From: Cherax quadricarinatus
Lineage: Eukaryota; Arthropoda; Malacostraca; Decapoda; Parastacidae
Assembly (NCBI RefSeq): GCF_038502225.1
Contig: NC_091391.1
Span: 4,793,219-4,857,218, forward strand
DNA length: 64,000 nucleotides
Direction of reading: 5' to 3'
Made by a program: the position numbers and the translations under genes. Shown piece after piece: positions 1-10,419 of this stretch. The notes under the pieces were generated by a model. The model saw nothing but the letters and a program-made list of their open reading frames with translations. It made no database searches and was not told the DNA's origin. How positions within the stretch are numbered: position 1 is the first letter of the stretch; each line of letters begins with the position of its first letter.

Positions 1-95
1 ACCCTCCCCTGGGTTATCCTGGGTGACTAACCCTCCCCTGGGTTATCCTGGGTGACTAACCCTCCCCTGGGTTAAAATCCCAACAAAATCTCACC
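1..95 (+). repeat. 29-bp tandem repeat from a SINE-1 tail
   Basis: About 2.6 copies of a 29-bp unit built on ggttatcctgggtgacta and ccctcccctggg. The same words form the 3' tail of the SINE-1 copies at 6.4, 42.8 and 55.1 kb, so this looks like a SINE tail that has begun to duplicate in tandem. The window starts inside it. Confidence 0.7.
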
Positions 96-174
96 TTAGT
101 GTCTTCAAGTATAACTTAGGTTATCCCATCTGGGGTATAATACATCACAGGGTATACAGGTATACCCGTAGGGT

Positions 175-235
175 ATTCCGGGGGTCAACGCCCCCGCGGC
201 CCGGTCCGTGACCAGGCCTCGAGGGGTGAAATTCT
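175..235 (-). mobile_element. LINE-I type 3' hairpin tail (first of three identical copies)
   Basis: Read on the minus strand this is the conserved LINE-I 3' end, with a stem-loop GGGGGCGTTGACCCCC preceded by the gcctggtcacggaccgggcc block. The same piece recurs at about 1850-1910 and 3525-3585 as part of the 1675-bp unit. It matches the 3' ends at 26.7 and 61.5 kb. Confidence 0.65.
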
Positions 236-394
236 CTGGTCTACATTAAGTATGTGGTAATTTGCACATTTGCTAACTGTTAACTTTCTTAATGTTAATA
301 GACGTTTTAGTACTTACGTTAACATGGTAAATTTTGCTAAAATATCTTTATTTCGATGTTATAGAGGGATTCTTATATTTACCTTCCTCGACCA

Positions 395-465
395 GACGAG
401 CCTGGCCCATGGCCGGGCTCAGACAGTAGACAAACTCTCGAAACTCCTCAAAGATATATCAAAGG
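395..465 (+). mobile_element. LINE-IV 3' tail relic
   Basis: The segment has the block gacgagcctggcccatggccgggctc followed by an aaactctcgaaactc motif. The same block is at 31.65, 43.23, 47.95 and 58.3 kb. It recurs in the second and third 1675-bp units at about 2070 and 3745. Only the 3' tail of this family is seen in the window. Confidence 0.5.
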
Positions 466-644
466 TAAGGTACAGCCAGAGTTTTTGGAGATACAGTTCG
501 TGCACGTTATGAAACCTGATGTAATTGCATGTTTACACAACCCATTGAGATGTTTTTGTTTTTGTAAGTATTTGTGAGGTTGTTACTGGCGGTGATTGGT
601 TTATCTGATAATATTATAACACCAAGTACAGTGTTAATATCGAT

Positions 645-1848
645 GATCGTATCACTGATACTAGGAAGACCATGCATCTTATAATAAGAACCTTTGTAGT
701 ACACTATCACTGATACTGGGAAGACCATGCATCTTATAATAAGAACCTTGGTAGTACACTATCACTGATACTAGGAAGACCATGGATCTTATAATAAGAA
801 CCTTTGTAGTACACTATCACTGATACTAGGAAGACCATGGATCTTATAACAAGAACCTTGGTAGTACACTATCACTGATACTAGGAAGACCATGGATCTT
901 ATAACAAGAACCTTGGTAGTACACTATCACTGATACTAGGAAGACCATGGATCTTATAACAAGAACCTTGGTAGTACACTATCACTGATACTAGGAAGAC
1001 TATGGATCTTATAACAAGAACCTTGGTAGTACACTATCACTGATACTAGGAAGACCATGCATCTTATAATAAGAACCTTGGTAGTACACTATCACTGATA
1101 CTGGGAAGACCATGCATCTTATAATAAGAACCTTGGTAGTACACTATCACTGATACTAGGAAGACCATGGATCTTATAATAAGAACCTTGGTAGTACACT
1201 ATCACTGATACTAGGAAGACCATGCATCTTATAATAAGAACCTTGGTAGTACACTATCACTGATACTAGGAAGACCATGGATCTTATAATAAGAACCTTG
1301 GTAGTACACTATCACTGATACGGAAGACCATGGATCTTATAATAAGAACCTTGGTAGTACACTATCACTGATACGGAAGACCATGGATCTTATAATAAGA
1401 ACCTTGGTAGTACACTATCACTGATACGGAAGACCATGCATCTTATAACAAGAACCTTGGTAGTACACTATCACTGATACTAGGAAGACCATGGATCTTA
1501 TAACAAGAACCTTGGTAGTACACTATCACTGATACTAGGAAGACCATGGATCTTATAACAAGAACCTTGGTAGTACACTATCACTGATACTAGGAAGACC
1601 ATGGATCTTATAACAAGAACCTTGGTAGTACACTATCACTGATACTAGGAAGACTATGGATCTTATAACAAGAACCTTGGTAGTACACTATCACTGATAC
1701 TAGGAAGACCATGCATCTTATAATAAGAACCTTGGTAGTACACTATCACTGATACTAGGAAGACCATGCATCTTATAATAAGAACCTTGGTAGTACACTA
1801 TCACTGATACTGGGAAGACCATGGATCTTATAATAAGAACCTTGGTAG
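645..1848. repeat. 55-bp tandem array, unit 1
   Basis: About 22 copies of a 55-bp monomer (tagtacactatcactgatac ... aagaaccttgg). Variation is confined to a few positions: catgcat/catggat, taataa/taacaa, and a 3-bp deletion. Short open frames across it are artefacts. Confidence 0.9.
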
Positions 1849-2319
1849 TATTCCGGGGGTCAACGCCCCCGCGGCCCGGTCCGTGACCAGGCCTCGAGGG
1901 GTGAAATTCTCTGGTCTACATTAAGTATGTGGTAATTTGCACATTTGCTAACTGTTAACTTTCTTAATGTTAATAGACGTTTTAGTACTTACGTTAACAT
2001 GGTAAATTTTGCTAAAATATCTTTATTTCGATGTTATAGAGGGATTCTTATATTTACCTTCCTCGACCAGACGAGCCTGGCCCATGGCCGGGCTCAGACA
2101 GTAGACAAACTCTCGAAACTCCTCAAAGATATATCAAAGGTAAGGTACAGCCAGAGTTTTTGGAGATACAGTTCGTGCACGTTATGAAACCTGATGTAAT
2201 TGCATGTTTACACAACCCATTGAGATGTTTTTGTTTTTGTAAGTATTTGTGAGGTTGTTACTGGCGGTGATTGGTTTATCTGATAATATTATAACACCAA
2301 GTACAGTGTTAATATCGAT

Positions 2320-3523
2320 GATCGTATCACTGATACTAGGAAGACCATGCATCTTATAATAAGAACCTTTGTAGTACACTATCACTGATACTGGGAAGAC
2401 CATGCATCTTATAATAAGAACCTTGGTAGTACACTATCACTGATACTAGGAAGACCATGGATCTTATAATAAGAACCTTTGTAGTACACTATCACTGATA
2501 CTAGGAAGACCATGGATCTTATAACAAGAACCTTGGTAGTACACTATCACTGATACTAGGAAGACCATGGATCTTATAACAAGAACCTTGGTAGTACACT
2601 ATCACTGATACTAGGAAGACCATGGATCTTATAACAAGAACCTTGGTAGTACACTATCACTGATACTAGGAAGACTATGGATCTTATAACAAGAACCTTG
2701 GTAGTACACTATCACTGATACTAGGAAGACCATGCATCTTATAATAAGAACCTTGGTAGTACACTATCACTGATACTGGGAAGACCATGCATCTTATAAT
2801 AAGAACCTTGGTAGTACACTATCACTGATACTAGGAAGACCATGGATCTTATAATAAGAACCTTGGTAGTACACTATCACTGATACTAGGAAGACCATGC
2901 ATCTTATAATAAGAACCTTGGTAGTACACTATCACTGATACTAGGAAGACCATGGATCTTATAATAAGAACCTTGGTAGTACACTATCACTGATACGGAA
3001 GACCATGGATCTTATAATAAGAACCTTGGTAGTACACTATCACTGATACGGAAGACCATGGATCTTATAATAAGAACCTTGGTAGTACACTATCACTGAT
3101 ACGGAAGACCATGCATCTTATAACAAGAACCTTGGTAGTACACTATCACTGATACTAGGAAGACCATGGATCTTATAACAAGAACCTTGGTAGTACACTA
3201 TCACTGATACTAGGAAGACCATGGATCTTATAACAAGAACCTTGGTAGTACACTATCACTGATACTAGGAAGACCATGGATCTTATAACAAGAACCTTGG
3301 TAGTACACTATCACTGATACTAGGAAGACTATGGATCTTATAACAAGAACCTTGGTAGTACACTATCACTGATACTAGGAAGACCATGCATCTTATAATA
3401 AGAACCTTGGTAGTACACTATCACTGATACTAGGAAGACCATGCATCTTATAATAAGAACCTTGGTAGTACACTATCACTGATACTGGGAAGACCATGGA
3501 TCTTATAATAAGAACCTTGGTAG
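2320..3523. repeat. 55-bp tandem array, unit 2
   Basis: Same monomers in the same variant order as the array at 645-1848, offset by exactly 1675 bp. Confidence 0.9.
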
Positions 3524-3994
3524 TATTCCGGGGGTCAACGCCCCCGCGGCCCGGTCCGTGACCAGGCCTCGAGGGGTGAAATTCTCTGGTCTACATTAAG
3601 TATGTGGTAATTTGCACATTTGCTAACTGTTAACTTTCTTAATGTTAATAGACGTTTTAGTACTTACGTTAACATGGTAAATTTTGCTAAAATATCTTTA
3701 TTTCGATGTTATAGAGGGATTCTTATATTTACCTTCCTCGACCAGACGAGCCTGGCCCATGGCCGGGCTCAGACAGTAGACAAACTCTCGAAACTCCTCA
3801 AAGATATATCAAAGGTAAGGTACAGCCAGAGTTTTTGGAGATACAGTTCGTGCACGTTATGAAACCTGATGTAATTGCATGTTTACACAACCCATTGAGA
3901 TGTTTTTGTTTTTGTAAGTATTTGTGAGGTTGTTACTGGCGGTGATTGGTTTATCTGATAATATTATAACACCAAGTACAGTGTTAATATCGAT

Positions 3995-5330
3995 GATCGT
4001 ATCACTGATACTAGGAAGACCATGCATCTTATAATAAGAACCTTTGTAGTACACTATCACTGATACTGGGAAGACCATGCATCTTATAATAAGAACCTTG
4101 GTAGTACACTATCACTGATACTAGGAAGACCATGGATCTTATAATAAGAACCTTTGTAGTACACTATCACTGATACTAGGAAGACCATGGATCTTATAAC
4201 AAGAACCTTGGTAGTACACTATCACTGATACTAGGAAGACCATGGATCTTATAACAAGAACCTTGGTAGTACACTATCACTGATACTAGGAAGACCATGG
4301 ATCTTATAACAAGAACCTTGGTAGTACACTATCACTGATACTAGGAAGACTATGGATCTTATAACAAGAACCTTGGTAGTACACTATCACTGATACTAGG
4401 AAGACCATGCATCTTATAATAAGAACCTTGGTAGTACACTATCACTGATACTGGGAAGACCATGCATCTTATAATAAGAACCTTGGTAGTACACTATCAC
4501 TGATACTAGGAAGACCATGGATCTTATAATAAGAACCTTGGTAGTACACTATCACTGATACTAGGAAGACCATGCATCTTATAATAAGAACCTTGGTAGT
4601 ACACTATCACTGATACTAGGAAGACCATGGATCTTATAATAAGAACCTTGGTAGTACACTATCACTGATACGGAAGACCATGGATCTTATAATAAGAACC
4701 TTGGTAGTACACTATCACTGATACGGAAGACCATGGATCTTATAATAAGAACCTTGGTAGTACACTATCACTGATACGGAAGACCATGCATCTTATAACA
4801 AGAACCTTGGTAGTACACTATCACTGATACTAGGAAGACCATGGATCTTATAACAAGAACCTTGGTAGTACACTATCACTGATACTAGGAAGACCATGGA
4901 TCTTATAACAAGAACCTTGGTAGTACACTATCACTGATACTAGGAAGACCATGGATCTTATAACAAGAACCTTGGTAGTACACTATCACTGATACTAGGA
5001 AGACTATGGATCTTATAACAAGAACCTTGGTAGTACACTATCACTGATACTAGGAAGACCATGCATCTTATAATAAGAACCTTGGTAGTACACTATCACT
5101 GATACTAGGAAGACCATGCATCTTATAATAAGAACCTTGGTAGTACACTATCACTGATACTGGGAAGACCATGGATCTTATAATAAGAACCTTGGTAGTA
5201 CACTATCACTGATAATAGGAAGACCATGGATCTTATAATAAGAACCTTGGTAGAACACTATCACTGATACTAGGAAGACCATGGATCTTATAATAAGAAC
5301 CTTGGTAGTACACTATCACAGATACTAGAA
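3995..5330. repeat. 55-bp tandem array, unit 3, extended
   Basis: Repeats the earlier two arrays, then continues for two to three more monomers with private mutations (gataatagg, tagaacact). It decays into cagatactagaaaaccc near 5330. This marks the true edge of the satellite. Confidence 0.9.
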
Positions 5331-5504
5331 AACCCAAGCACCTTCCTTATATTTAGATCCTTGTTAGATTCAGGACCTAAATTATTTTCAGACTTATTAC
5401 GTAAGATACAAGTACCAGGGAGAATGTTCTCAACGTTATTACGGGAGCAGCATAATCAGTTACGGATTTAATATATGCTATGTCTATCAATCTCATTATT
5501 CTCA

Positions 5505-6028
5505 CAGGAACACCATAGTTAGTGCTGTAGCCAGCAACACCACCTGGGCATATACCATAGTTAGTGCTGTAGCCAGCAACACCACCTGGGCATATACCAT
5601 AGTTGGTGCTGTAGCCAGCAACACCACCTGGGCATATATCATAGTTGGTGCTGTAGCCAGCAACAGCACCTGGGCATATACCATAGTTGGTGCTGTAGCC
5701 AGCAACAGCACCTGGGCATATACCATAGTTGGTGCTGTAGCCAGCAACACCACCTGGGCATATACCATAGTTGATGCTGTAGCCAGCAACACCACCTGGG
5801 CATATAACATAGTTGGTACTGTAGCCAGCAACACCACCTGGGCATATAACATAGTTGGTACTGTAGCCAGCAACACCACCTGGGCATATACCATAGTTAG
5901 TGCTGTAGCCAGCAACACCACCTGGGCATATACCATAGTTGGTGCTGTAGCCAGCAACACCACCTGGGCATATAACACAGTGCTGTAGCCAGCAACACCA
6001 CCTGGGCATATACCATAGTTAGTGCTGT
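5505..6028. repeat. 42-bp tandem array, left part
   Basis: About 12 copies of a 42-bp monomer (ccatagttggtgctgtagcc + agcaacaccacctgggcatat). Because 42 is a multiple of 3, all minus-strand frames stay open for up to 210 codons with a 14-residue period; I treat these as non-coding. The array resumes at 7318 after the element inserted at 6029. Confidence 0.9.
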
Positions 6029-6103
6029 GATGAATGGTTTGAAAAACCGACAAGTTGAAGATTGAGACACTTATGCAGCATATGGGAATCTTTATTCAGG
6101 AAA

Positions 6104-6130
6104 CGTTTCGCCACACAGTGGCTTCATCAG
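6104..6130 (-). ncRNA. Hammerhead-like core motif, TU-1
   Basis: On the minus strand: CTGATGAAG, a hairpin with arms GCCAC/GTGGC and loop TGT, then GAAACG. The hammerhead core is CUGANGA - stem II - GAAA. One extra A lies between CUGAUGA and the stem. Activity is not established. Confidence 0.35.
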
Positions 6131-6407
6131 TCCAATACAAAGAGGAAGGCGTAAGGAGAGGAGGAGAATGAGGTAATCAGTCCCTCAACCTGGAGTCGAT
6201 GTGTTCAGTCCGTCAATCTTGTAGAATGTACAGCATAGGGCCGTAGACGTGGCTTATATACTGTAGTGAGGTGACGTGAAGCAGATGGAGGCGGGGTCAT
6301 AGTGGTACCATCCACTAGTCGAAGTAGGTCTTCGTCCAAAGGTTGAACAAGTGTTGAAGAATTCTTTGTAACAAGATCCCATGATGCTGCAGACACTGCA
6401 GCATCAT

Positions 6408-6690
6408 GGCCCGGTGGCCTGGTGGCTAAAGCTCCCGCTTCACACACGGAGGGCCCGGGTTCGATTCCCGGCGGGTGGAAACATTTCGACAAGTTTCCTT
6501 ACACCTGTTGTCCTGTTCACCTAGCAGCAAATAGGTACCTGGGTGTTAGTCGACTGGTGTGGGTCGCATCCTGGGGGACAAGATTAAGGACCCCAATGGA
6601 AATAAGTTAGACAGTCCTTGATGACGCACTGACTTTCTTGGGTTATCCTGGGTGGCTAACCCTCTGGGGTTAAAAATCCGAACGAAATCT
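6408..6690 (+). mobile_element. SINE-1, tRNA-derived
   Basis: The head has a Pol III A-box-like word (tggcctggtggctaaagc) and a perfect B box (ggttcgattcc), as in a tRNA gene. The anticodon-loop position reads ttcacac, so a tRNA-Val(CAC) origin is possible. The body continues to ggttatcctgggtggctaac and a gttaaaaatccgaac tail, then a CT microsatellite. It lies inside the foldback element at 6029-7317. Full-length relatives are at 42.8 kb (minus) and 55.1 kb (plus). Confidence 0.8.
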
Positions 6691-6740
6691 CTCTCTCTCT
6701 CTCTCTCCTCGTCTCCTTACGCCTTCCTCTTTGTATTGGA

Positions 6741-6780
6741 CTGATGAAGCCACTGTGTGGCGAAACGTTTCCTGAATAAA
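6741..6780 (+). ncRNA. Hammerhead-like core plus AATAAA, TU-1
   Basis: CTGATGAAG at 6741, hairpin GCCAC-TGT-GTGGC, GAAACG at 6762, AATAAA at 6775-6780. It is followed by cataagtgtctcaat, whose GTGTC could supply the GUC cleavage triplet of a hammerhead. This is an internal short TU copy. Confidence 0.35.
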
Positions 6781-7110
6781 GATTCCCATATGTTGCATAA
6801 GTGTCTCAATCTTCAACTTGTCGGTTTTTCAAACCATTCATCACAACTGTCAGACACTGCAGCATCATGGGATCTTGTTACAAAGAATTCTTCAACACTT
6901 GTTCAACCTTTGGACGAAGACCTACTTCGACTAGTGGATGGTACCACTATGACCCCGCCTCCGCCTGCTTCACCTCACCTGACTACTTCGACTAGTGGAT
7001 GGTACCACTATGACCCCGCCTCCACCTGCTTCACCTCACCTCACTACTTCGACTAGTGGATGGTACCACTATGACCCCGCCTCCACCTGCTTCACGTCAC
7101 CTCACTACAG

Positions 7111-7118
7111 TATATAAG
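7111..7118 (+). promoter_or_regulatory. TATA box of TU-1
   Basis: TATATAAG lies 123 bp upstream of the hammerhead-like core at 7241 and about 157 bp upstream of AATAAA (7275-7280). The same spacing is seen at 18928-18935 in another copy. It suggests Pol II transcription starting inside the element, as in an LTR. Confidence 0.5.
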
Positions 7119-7240
7119 CCACGTCTACGGCCCTATGCTGTACATTCTACAAGATTGATGGACTGAACACATCGACTCCAGGTTGAGGGACTGATTACCT
7201 CATTCTCCTCCTCTCCTTACGCCTTCCTCTTTGTATTGGA

Positions 7241-7280
7241 CTGATGAAGCCACTGTGTGGCGAAACGTTTCCTGAATAAA
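7241..7280 (+). ncRNA. Hammerhead-like core plus AATAAA, TU-1 right arm
   Basis: Same order and same stem as at 6741: CTGATGAAG, GCCAC/GTGGC hairpin, GAAACG, AATAAA. Downstream GTGTCTCAAT could pair imperfectly with the ATTGGA just before the core (possible stem I with one bulge). Confidence 0.35.
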
Positions 7281-7317
7281 GATTCCCATATGCTGCATAA
7301 GTGTCTCAATCTTCAAC

Positions 7318-7395
7318 ATAGTGCTGTAGCCAGCAACACCACCTGGGCATATACCATAGTTGGTGCTGTAGCCAGCAACACCACCTGGGCATTTG
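7318..7395. repeat. 42-bp tandem array, right remnant
   Basis: Nearly two monomers of the 5505-6028 array resume directly after the foldback element. This shows the element inserted into a pre-existing array. Confidence 0.85.
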
Positions 7396-7482
7396 GCCTA
7401 TCTTTTCACGTCATTGTTGTGGTCTGATGGGTTTATTGAAGGGTAGGCCTATACCAAAATATCTTTAAGATTTAACGCAGCT

Positions 7483-7832
7483 GCAATAAAAATAGGTACG
7501 TTTATGTAGGTACAAATACATATATAACATGTGTAAATTTAACATGTGTGTAAATTTCCTGGTGCAACTTACACAAACCATAGCTGTCACCAACGACATA
7601 CTATACAGAAAGTCCTTCGTTATACAGAGCCTTTCCCAGAATTTAGCTTAATTTTGTACCCCAGGATGTGACTCATACCAGTCGACTAACACCCTGGTAC
7701 CTATGTACTGCTAGGTGAACAGGGACAGCAGGTGTGTTAAGGAAATGCGACCGATGTTCACACCCGTACCGGGTATCGAACGCCGGACCTCAATGTGCGA
7801 GCTGAGTGCTCTACCAATCGAGCATCCTAGTC
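7483..7832 (-). mobile_element. SINE-2, tRNA-derived
   Basis: Read on the minus strand, the head near 7830-7740 has a tRNA-like A box (gctcgattggtagagcactc) and a B box (cgttcgatacc). The body has the ccaggatgtgactcatacca word (plus-strand sense). The tail holds aaagtccttcgttat and a T/A-rich acatgtgtaaatt stretch. Related copies are at 23.45, 24.7, 46.55 and 52.3 kb. The body word is the seed of the 32-bp array at 23.5 kb. Confidence 0.75.
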
Positions 7833-7884
7833 TTAGCTTAAGATATGAGTCAGGCCTAATCGATTACATATTGCTCGAGCCTCA

Positions 7885-7975
7885 GTAAGAAGGAAGGAAC
7901 ACTGCAGCAGGCCTACTGGCCCATGTGAGACAGTTCCAAGTCACCTACCGGCTTAGGCCACTATCCCAGGCTAGT
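7885..7975 (-). mobile_element. LINE-III 3' UTR relic
   Basis: The plus strand shows gaaggaacactgcagcaggc followed by ctactggcccatg. This is the reverse complement of the 3' end of LINE-III at 50.9 kb. Several other copies occur in the window. Confidence 0.65.
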
Positions 7976-8074
7976 CAGATCAAAGTATTTAACAACGTTT
8001 CGCTCAGTTTCTCTGTGTTTGTGTCTAGTAAAGTCAGGTGTAACACATTCGATGCCACAGGGAGACCTAGTCAA

Positions 8075-8130
8075 GGCCCGAGCCGCGGGGGCGTTGACCC
8101 CCGGAATACCCTCCAGTTAGACTCTGGGTA
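8075..8130 (+). mobile_element. LINE-I 3' hairpin relic
   Basis: gccgcgggggcgttgacccc followed by cggaataccctccag: the LINE-I terminal stem-loop and the start of its ctccaggt-type tail, with little coding sequence upstream. Confidence 0.6.
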
Positions 8131-8332
8131 GGTAGACAAGGGATCCAATGCTACCAAAGTGAAGGTCGGGGCCACAGAGGTGTTAAATTCCTCGGCATCT
8201 GTGTTCATTAGGAAGCTTAGTGCGGTTCGCGAGGCTCCTTTGTTTCTTAATATGGCCGGCCAGGTGGAATAAGACAGCGGTGGTGGCTTACCAGAGATAC
8301 TGGCCAGTTACCTGGGTTATAACCCACCTTCA

Positions 8333-8655
8333 GACAAGTTGAAGAATGATATAGTTGTGTGACGTTTGTAAATCTTTACGGAGGAAACGTTTCGTCAGGC
8401 AGTGACTTCCTCAGTCGAATACAGAGAGAAACGGTGAAGTAGAATGAGGTAATCTGTCCCTCCGCCTGGAGTCGATGTTCAGTTCATTCGTCTTGGACTG
8501 AACACATCAATTCCAGGCTAAGGGACAGATTACATCAATGTCCTCCTCTCCTTATCCATTTCTACTTTGCATTGGACTGATGAAGTCACTGTGTGGCGAA
8601 ACGTTTCCTCAATAAATATTCCCATATGATGCATAAGTGTCTCAATCTTCACCTC
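8333..8655. mobile_element. TU-1 foldback, diverged
   Basis: The left part is an inverted TU (acaagttgaagaatgat ... gaggaaacgtttcgtc). The right part is a direct TU with CTGATGAAG (8577), an imperfect hairpin, GAAACG and AATAAA, ending in cataagtgtctcaat. The arms carry the family words gaggtaatctgtccctc / gagggacagattac. Confidence 0.65.
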
Positions 8656-9250
8656 CTGGAGTATACCTGGAGAGGACTTCAGGGGTCAGTGCCCCCGCTG
8701 CCCGGTCTGTGACCAGGCTTCCTTGGATGGTTGTCGTCTACCAACCCACTCTAACTGGTTCTTATTGCCAAGTTCTGGGCATTCTGATATACTGGCATTC
8801 TTGGTATGTTTGTGGGAGGGTTGGCGTGGTGTGGGCGTGAAGTGAGGAAGGTTAGCGTGGGCGTGGGCGTGGGCTACAGCAGTAACCCAGGCTAGTAAGA
8901 CAGACCACTAGCCACTACTGTTGTCAGGGGCGGGCTGGTCTCTACCCCCGTCCTACACCTATCCCTCCTACTCTCTGTCCTTCTCAAGTCTAACCCCGCC
9001 TCTAACCACCACTACTATCACCAACCTTGTATTGTACTACCCTCGTACTATTCTTGTACTTGTACAAGATGAATTAGACACACGTGCAGATAAAAGTGGA
9101 TCTGAACCAATCAACACATTCAACATTGCATATTCAACATTGCACAACTAAGCCACAACATTTGAATGAAAACTGGAACACATTTCGATCCTCCCTGAAC
9201 CACTAAAATGTTCAGGATAGCCCCGAAGGTTGTTCAGGTTACGTTTGGTG
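8656..9250 (+). other. Mostly unassigned; LINE-I tail relic at 8685-8735
   Basis: At 8685-8735 a degenerate minus-strand LINE-I 3' hairpin is visible (ggggtcagtgcccccgctgc). A gtgggcgt simple repeat lies at 8830-8870. The open frame at 8921-9151 has no recognisable domain. Confidence 0.4.
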
Positions 9251-9257
9251 TTTCTGG

Positions 9258-9485
9258 TTAGTTGTGAGTTGTTCCAGCCACGATTGTAGATTTGTGGGTT
9301 AGTTGTGAGTTGTTCCAGCCACGATTGTTGATTTGTGGGTTAGTTGTGAGTTGTTCCAGCCACGATTGTTGATTTGTGGGTTAGTTGAGTTGTTCCAGCC
9401 ACGATTGTTGATTTGTGGGCTAGTTGTGAGTTGTTCCAGCCACGATTGTTGATTTGTGGGTTAGTTGTGAACTGTTCCAGCCACG
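9258..9485. repeat. 41-bp tandem array
   Basis: About 5.5 copies of a 41-bp unit (ttgtgagttgttccagccac + gattgttgatttgtgggttag). Low divergence; one copy has a short deletion. Confidence 0.85.
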
Positions 9486-9572
9486 ACATTGTTGATGTTG
9501 AATGTTCTCCCCGTTCTTCTGCTGCAGGTTATCACTGGAACAATATCGTATTCAACAACGTATGTTAGGTAG

Positions 9573-9788
9573 CAGAACTGATGGAAATTATGGTGCAAAA
9601 TACCATTAGCTTGATTAAGACACATGTACAACAGTTTGAGGTGATCAGTCCCTGATTACATCTTCATTTCACTACTACACCTGCTGGCTTTGCAGTTGAC
9701 TGAAGAAGTCTACTGTGTAGGCGAAACGTTACAACAATAAAGATACCTAACTGTTGCACATGTGTCTAAATCATCAACAGAACTGATG
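9573..9788 (+). mobile_element. TU-2 insertion with target-site duplication
   Basis: The direct repeat cagaactgatg at 9573-9583 and 9778-9788 (11 bp exact; 13 with one mismatch) bounds the insertion. The inserted unit reads cagtccctgattac, then CTGAAGAAG (9700), hairpin GTCTAC-TGT-GTAGGC, GAAACG, AATAAA (9736-9741), and ends gcacatgtgtctaaatcatc. The stem differs from TU-1 at several positions but still pairs. No TATA box is seen, so the copy is probably 5'-truncated. Confidence 0.65.
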
Positions 9789-10134
9789 CAATAGCGTTCT
9801 GAGTGAGTGAGCTCTGAATGGTGGCTGCATTCAGAACCCGTTCGCTCGGAGCAAGTTCTTAGGTATGTCAACATCGTTCTGAATGTGACAGGTGATAGGA
9901 AATGTGATAGTAGATAGTATGGAGTGTGATAATAGCACAGGTAATAAAAGCTTCTTCGACAGAACTGCGTCCCACATTTCGAAATCTGAGACTTCGGGGG
10001 AGTTCTTGGAACCAGAGGACCTCTTGTTTTCGCAAGAAGCAATGTTCTATCGTATGTCCAGAATGTAAAGTCCCACCTGGGTAAAGAGTACATGAGTATG
10101 TATAGTGTGGAGAGTCCGGTGGAGAATCTTTGGG
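9789..10134. other. Unassigned sequence
   Basis: No domain, repeat family or RNA recognised. A 145-codon minus-strand frame starts here but runs through the TU-2 insertion and shows no family resemblance. Confidence 0.4.
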
Positions 10135-10200
10135 GAGGCCTGGTCACAGACCGGGCCGCGGGGGCGTTGACCCCCGGAACTCTCTCCAGGTTGGATCTGA
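10135..10200 (+). mobile_element. LINE-I 3' hairpin relic
   Basis: Contains ggcctggtcacagaccgggc followed by cgcgggggcgttgacccccggaac and tctccaggt. This is the terminal hairpin and start of the tail. Confidence 0.6.
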
Positions 10201-10264
10201 GACGGACCTGTGAAGGACAGCTGAGATCTGAGATGGACTCCCACGGGACGGGTGGATGTAAATG

Positions 10265-10398
10265 TACTCATGACTCACGAAATCGTAATGACACGATTGC
10301 AAACAAACCATACCAAGGGCGGGGCTAGAACCCGCGATCAGAGAGTTTTATGACTCTCTGATCTCGGGTTCTAACCCCGCCCTTGGTATGGTTTGGAT
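10265..10398. mobile_element. Compact tRNA-like foldback (hairpin)
   Basis: Two inverted tRNA-like 3' halves meet at agagagttttatgactctct. The outer arms are accataccaagggcgggg and its complement ccccgcccttggtatggt. The left side also carries the cgaaatcgtaatgacacgat block found at 11.0, 12.0, 24.8 and 38.6 kb. The B-box word ggttctaacccc is present on the plus strand. It appears to be the shortest version of the dimeric tRNA-like element. Confidence 0.6.
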
Positions 10399-10419
10399 GT
10401 GTATATAGTTATGAGGAAT

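Larger units (their letters stand above)
175..5199. repeat. Three 1675-bp higher-order repeat units
   Basis: The junction ttccgggggtcaacg occurs at 176, 1851 and 3526, exactly 1675 bp apart each time. Each unit has a roughly 470-bp complex segment followed by a 55-bp monomer array. Line-by-line comparison showed no difference between units, down to the order of monomer variants (three monomers lacking 'cta', and the catgcat/catggat variants). The third unit runs on into extra monomers at 5200. This is either a very recent segmental amplification or an assembly duplication. Confidence 0.9.
6029..7317. mobile_element. TU-1 foldback element inserted in the 42-bp array
   Basis: The two ends are inverted copies. 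The left end (6054-6135) is the reverse complement of the right end (about 7235-7317). The arms continue inward for over 300 bp, past a 61-bp repeat ending tggtaccactatgacccc and a gaattcttcaacac block. The centre holds a SINE-1 and a second short TU copy (6720-6850). Reading rightward, the right arm has TATATAAG, the core CTGATGAAG - hairpin - CGAAACG, AATAAA, and ends in gtgtctcaatcttcaac. A 9-bp direct repeat tagtgctgt flanks it (6020-6028, 7320-7328), but the host array contains that word anyway. It carries no protein gene and looks like a non-autonomous element. Confidence 0.75.

Noticed and set aside
6408..6482. Functional tRNA-Val gene
   Set aside because: A and B boxes are good, but the anticodon arm pairs poorly, and the same SINE body follows at three loci. 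It is a SINE head.
6205..6492. 95-codon minus-strand frame
   Set aside because: It runs across the foldback arm and the SINE-1 head; the residues derive from repeat sequence and recur wherever SINE-1 occurs.
6754..6770. CGAAACGTTTCG as a transcription-factor palindrome
   Set aside because: In context the fixed part is CGAAACG with a hairpin before it, while the TTTC half varies (GTTACAAC, GTTGCC, GTCGTC). The RNA-core reading explains it better.
6029..7317. Classic cut-and-paste DNA transposon with TIRs
   Set aside because: Inverted ends exist, but related copies occur as single-orientation, 5'-truncated insertions with 13-bp duplications and a poly(A) signal, which fits retroposition better.
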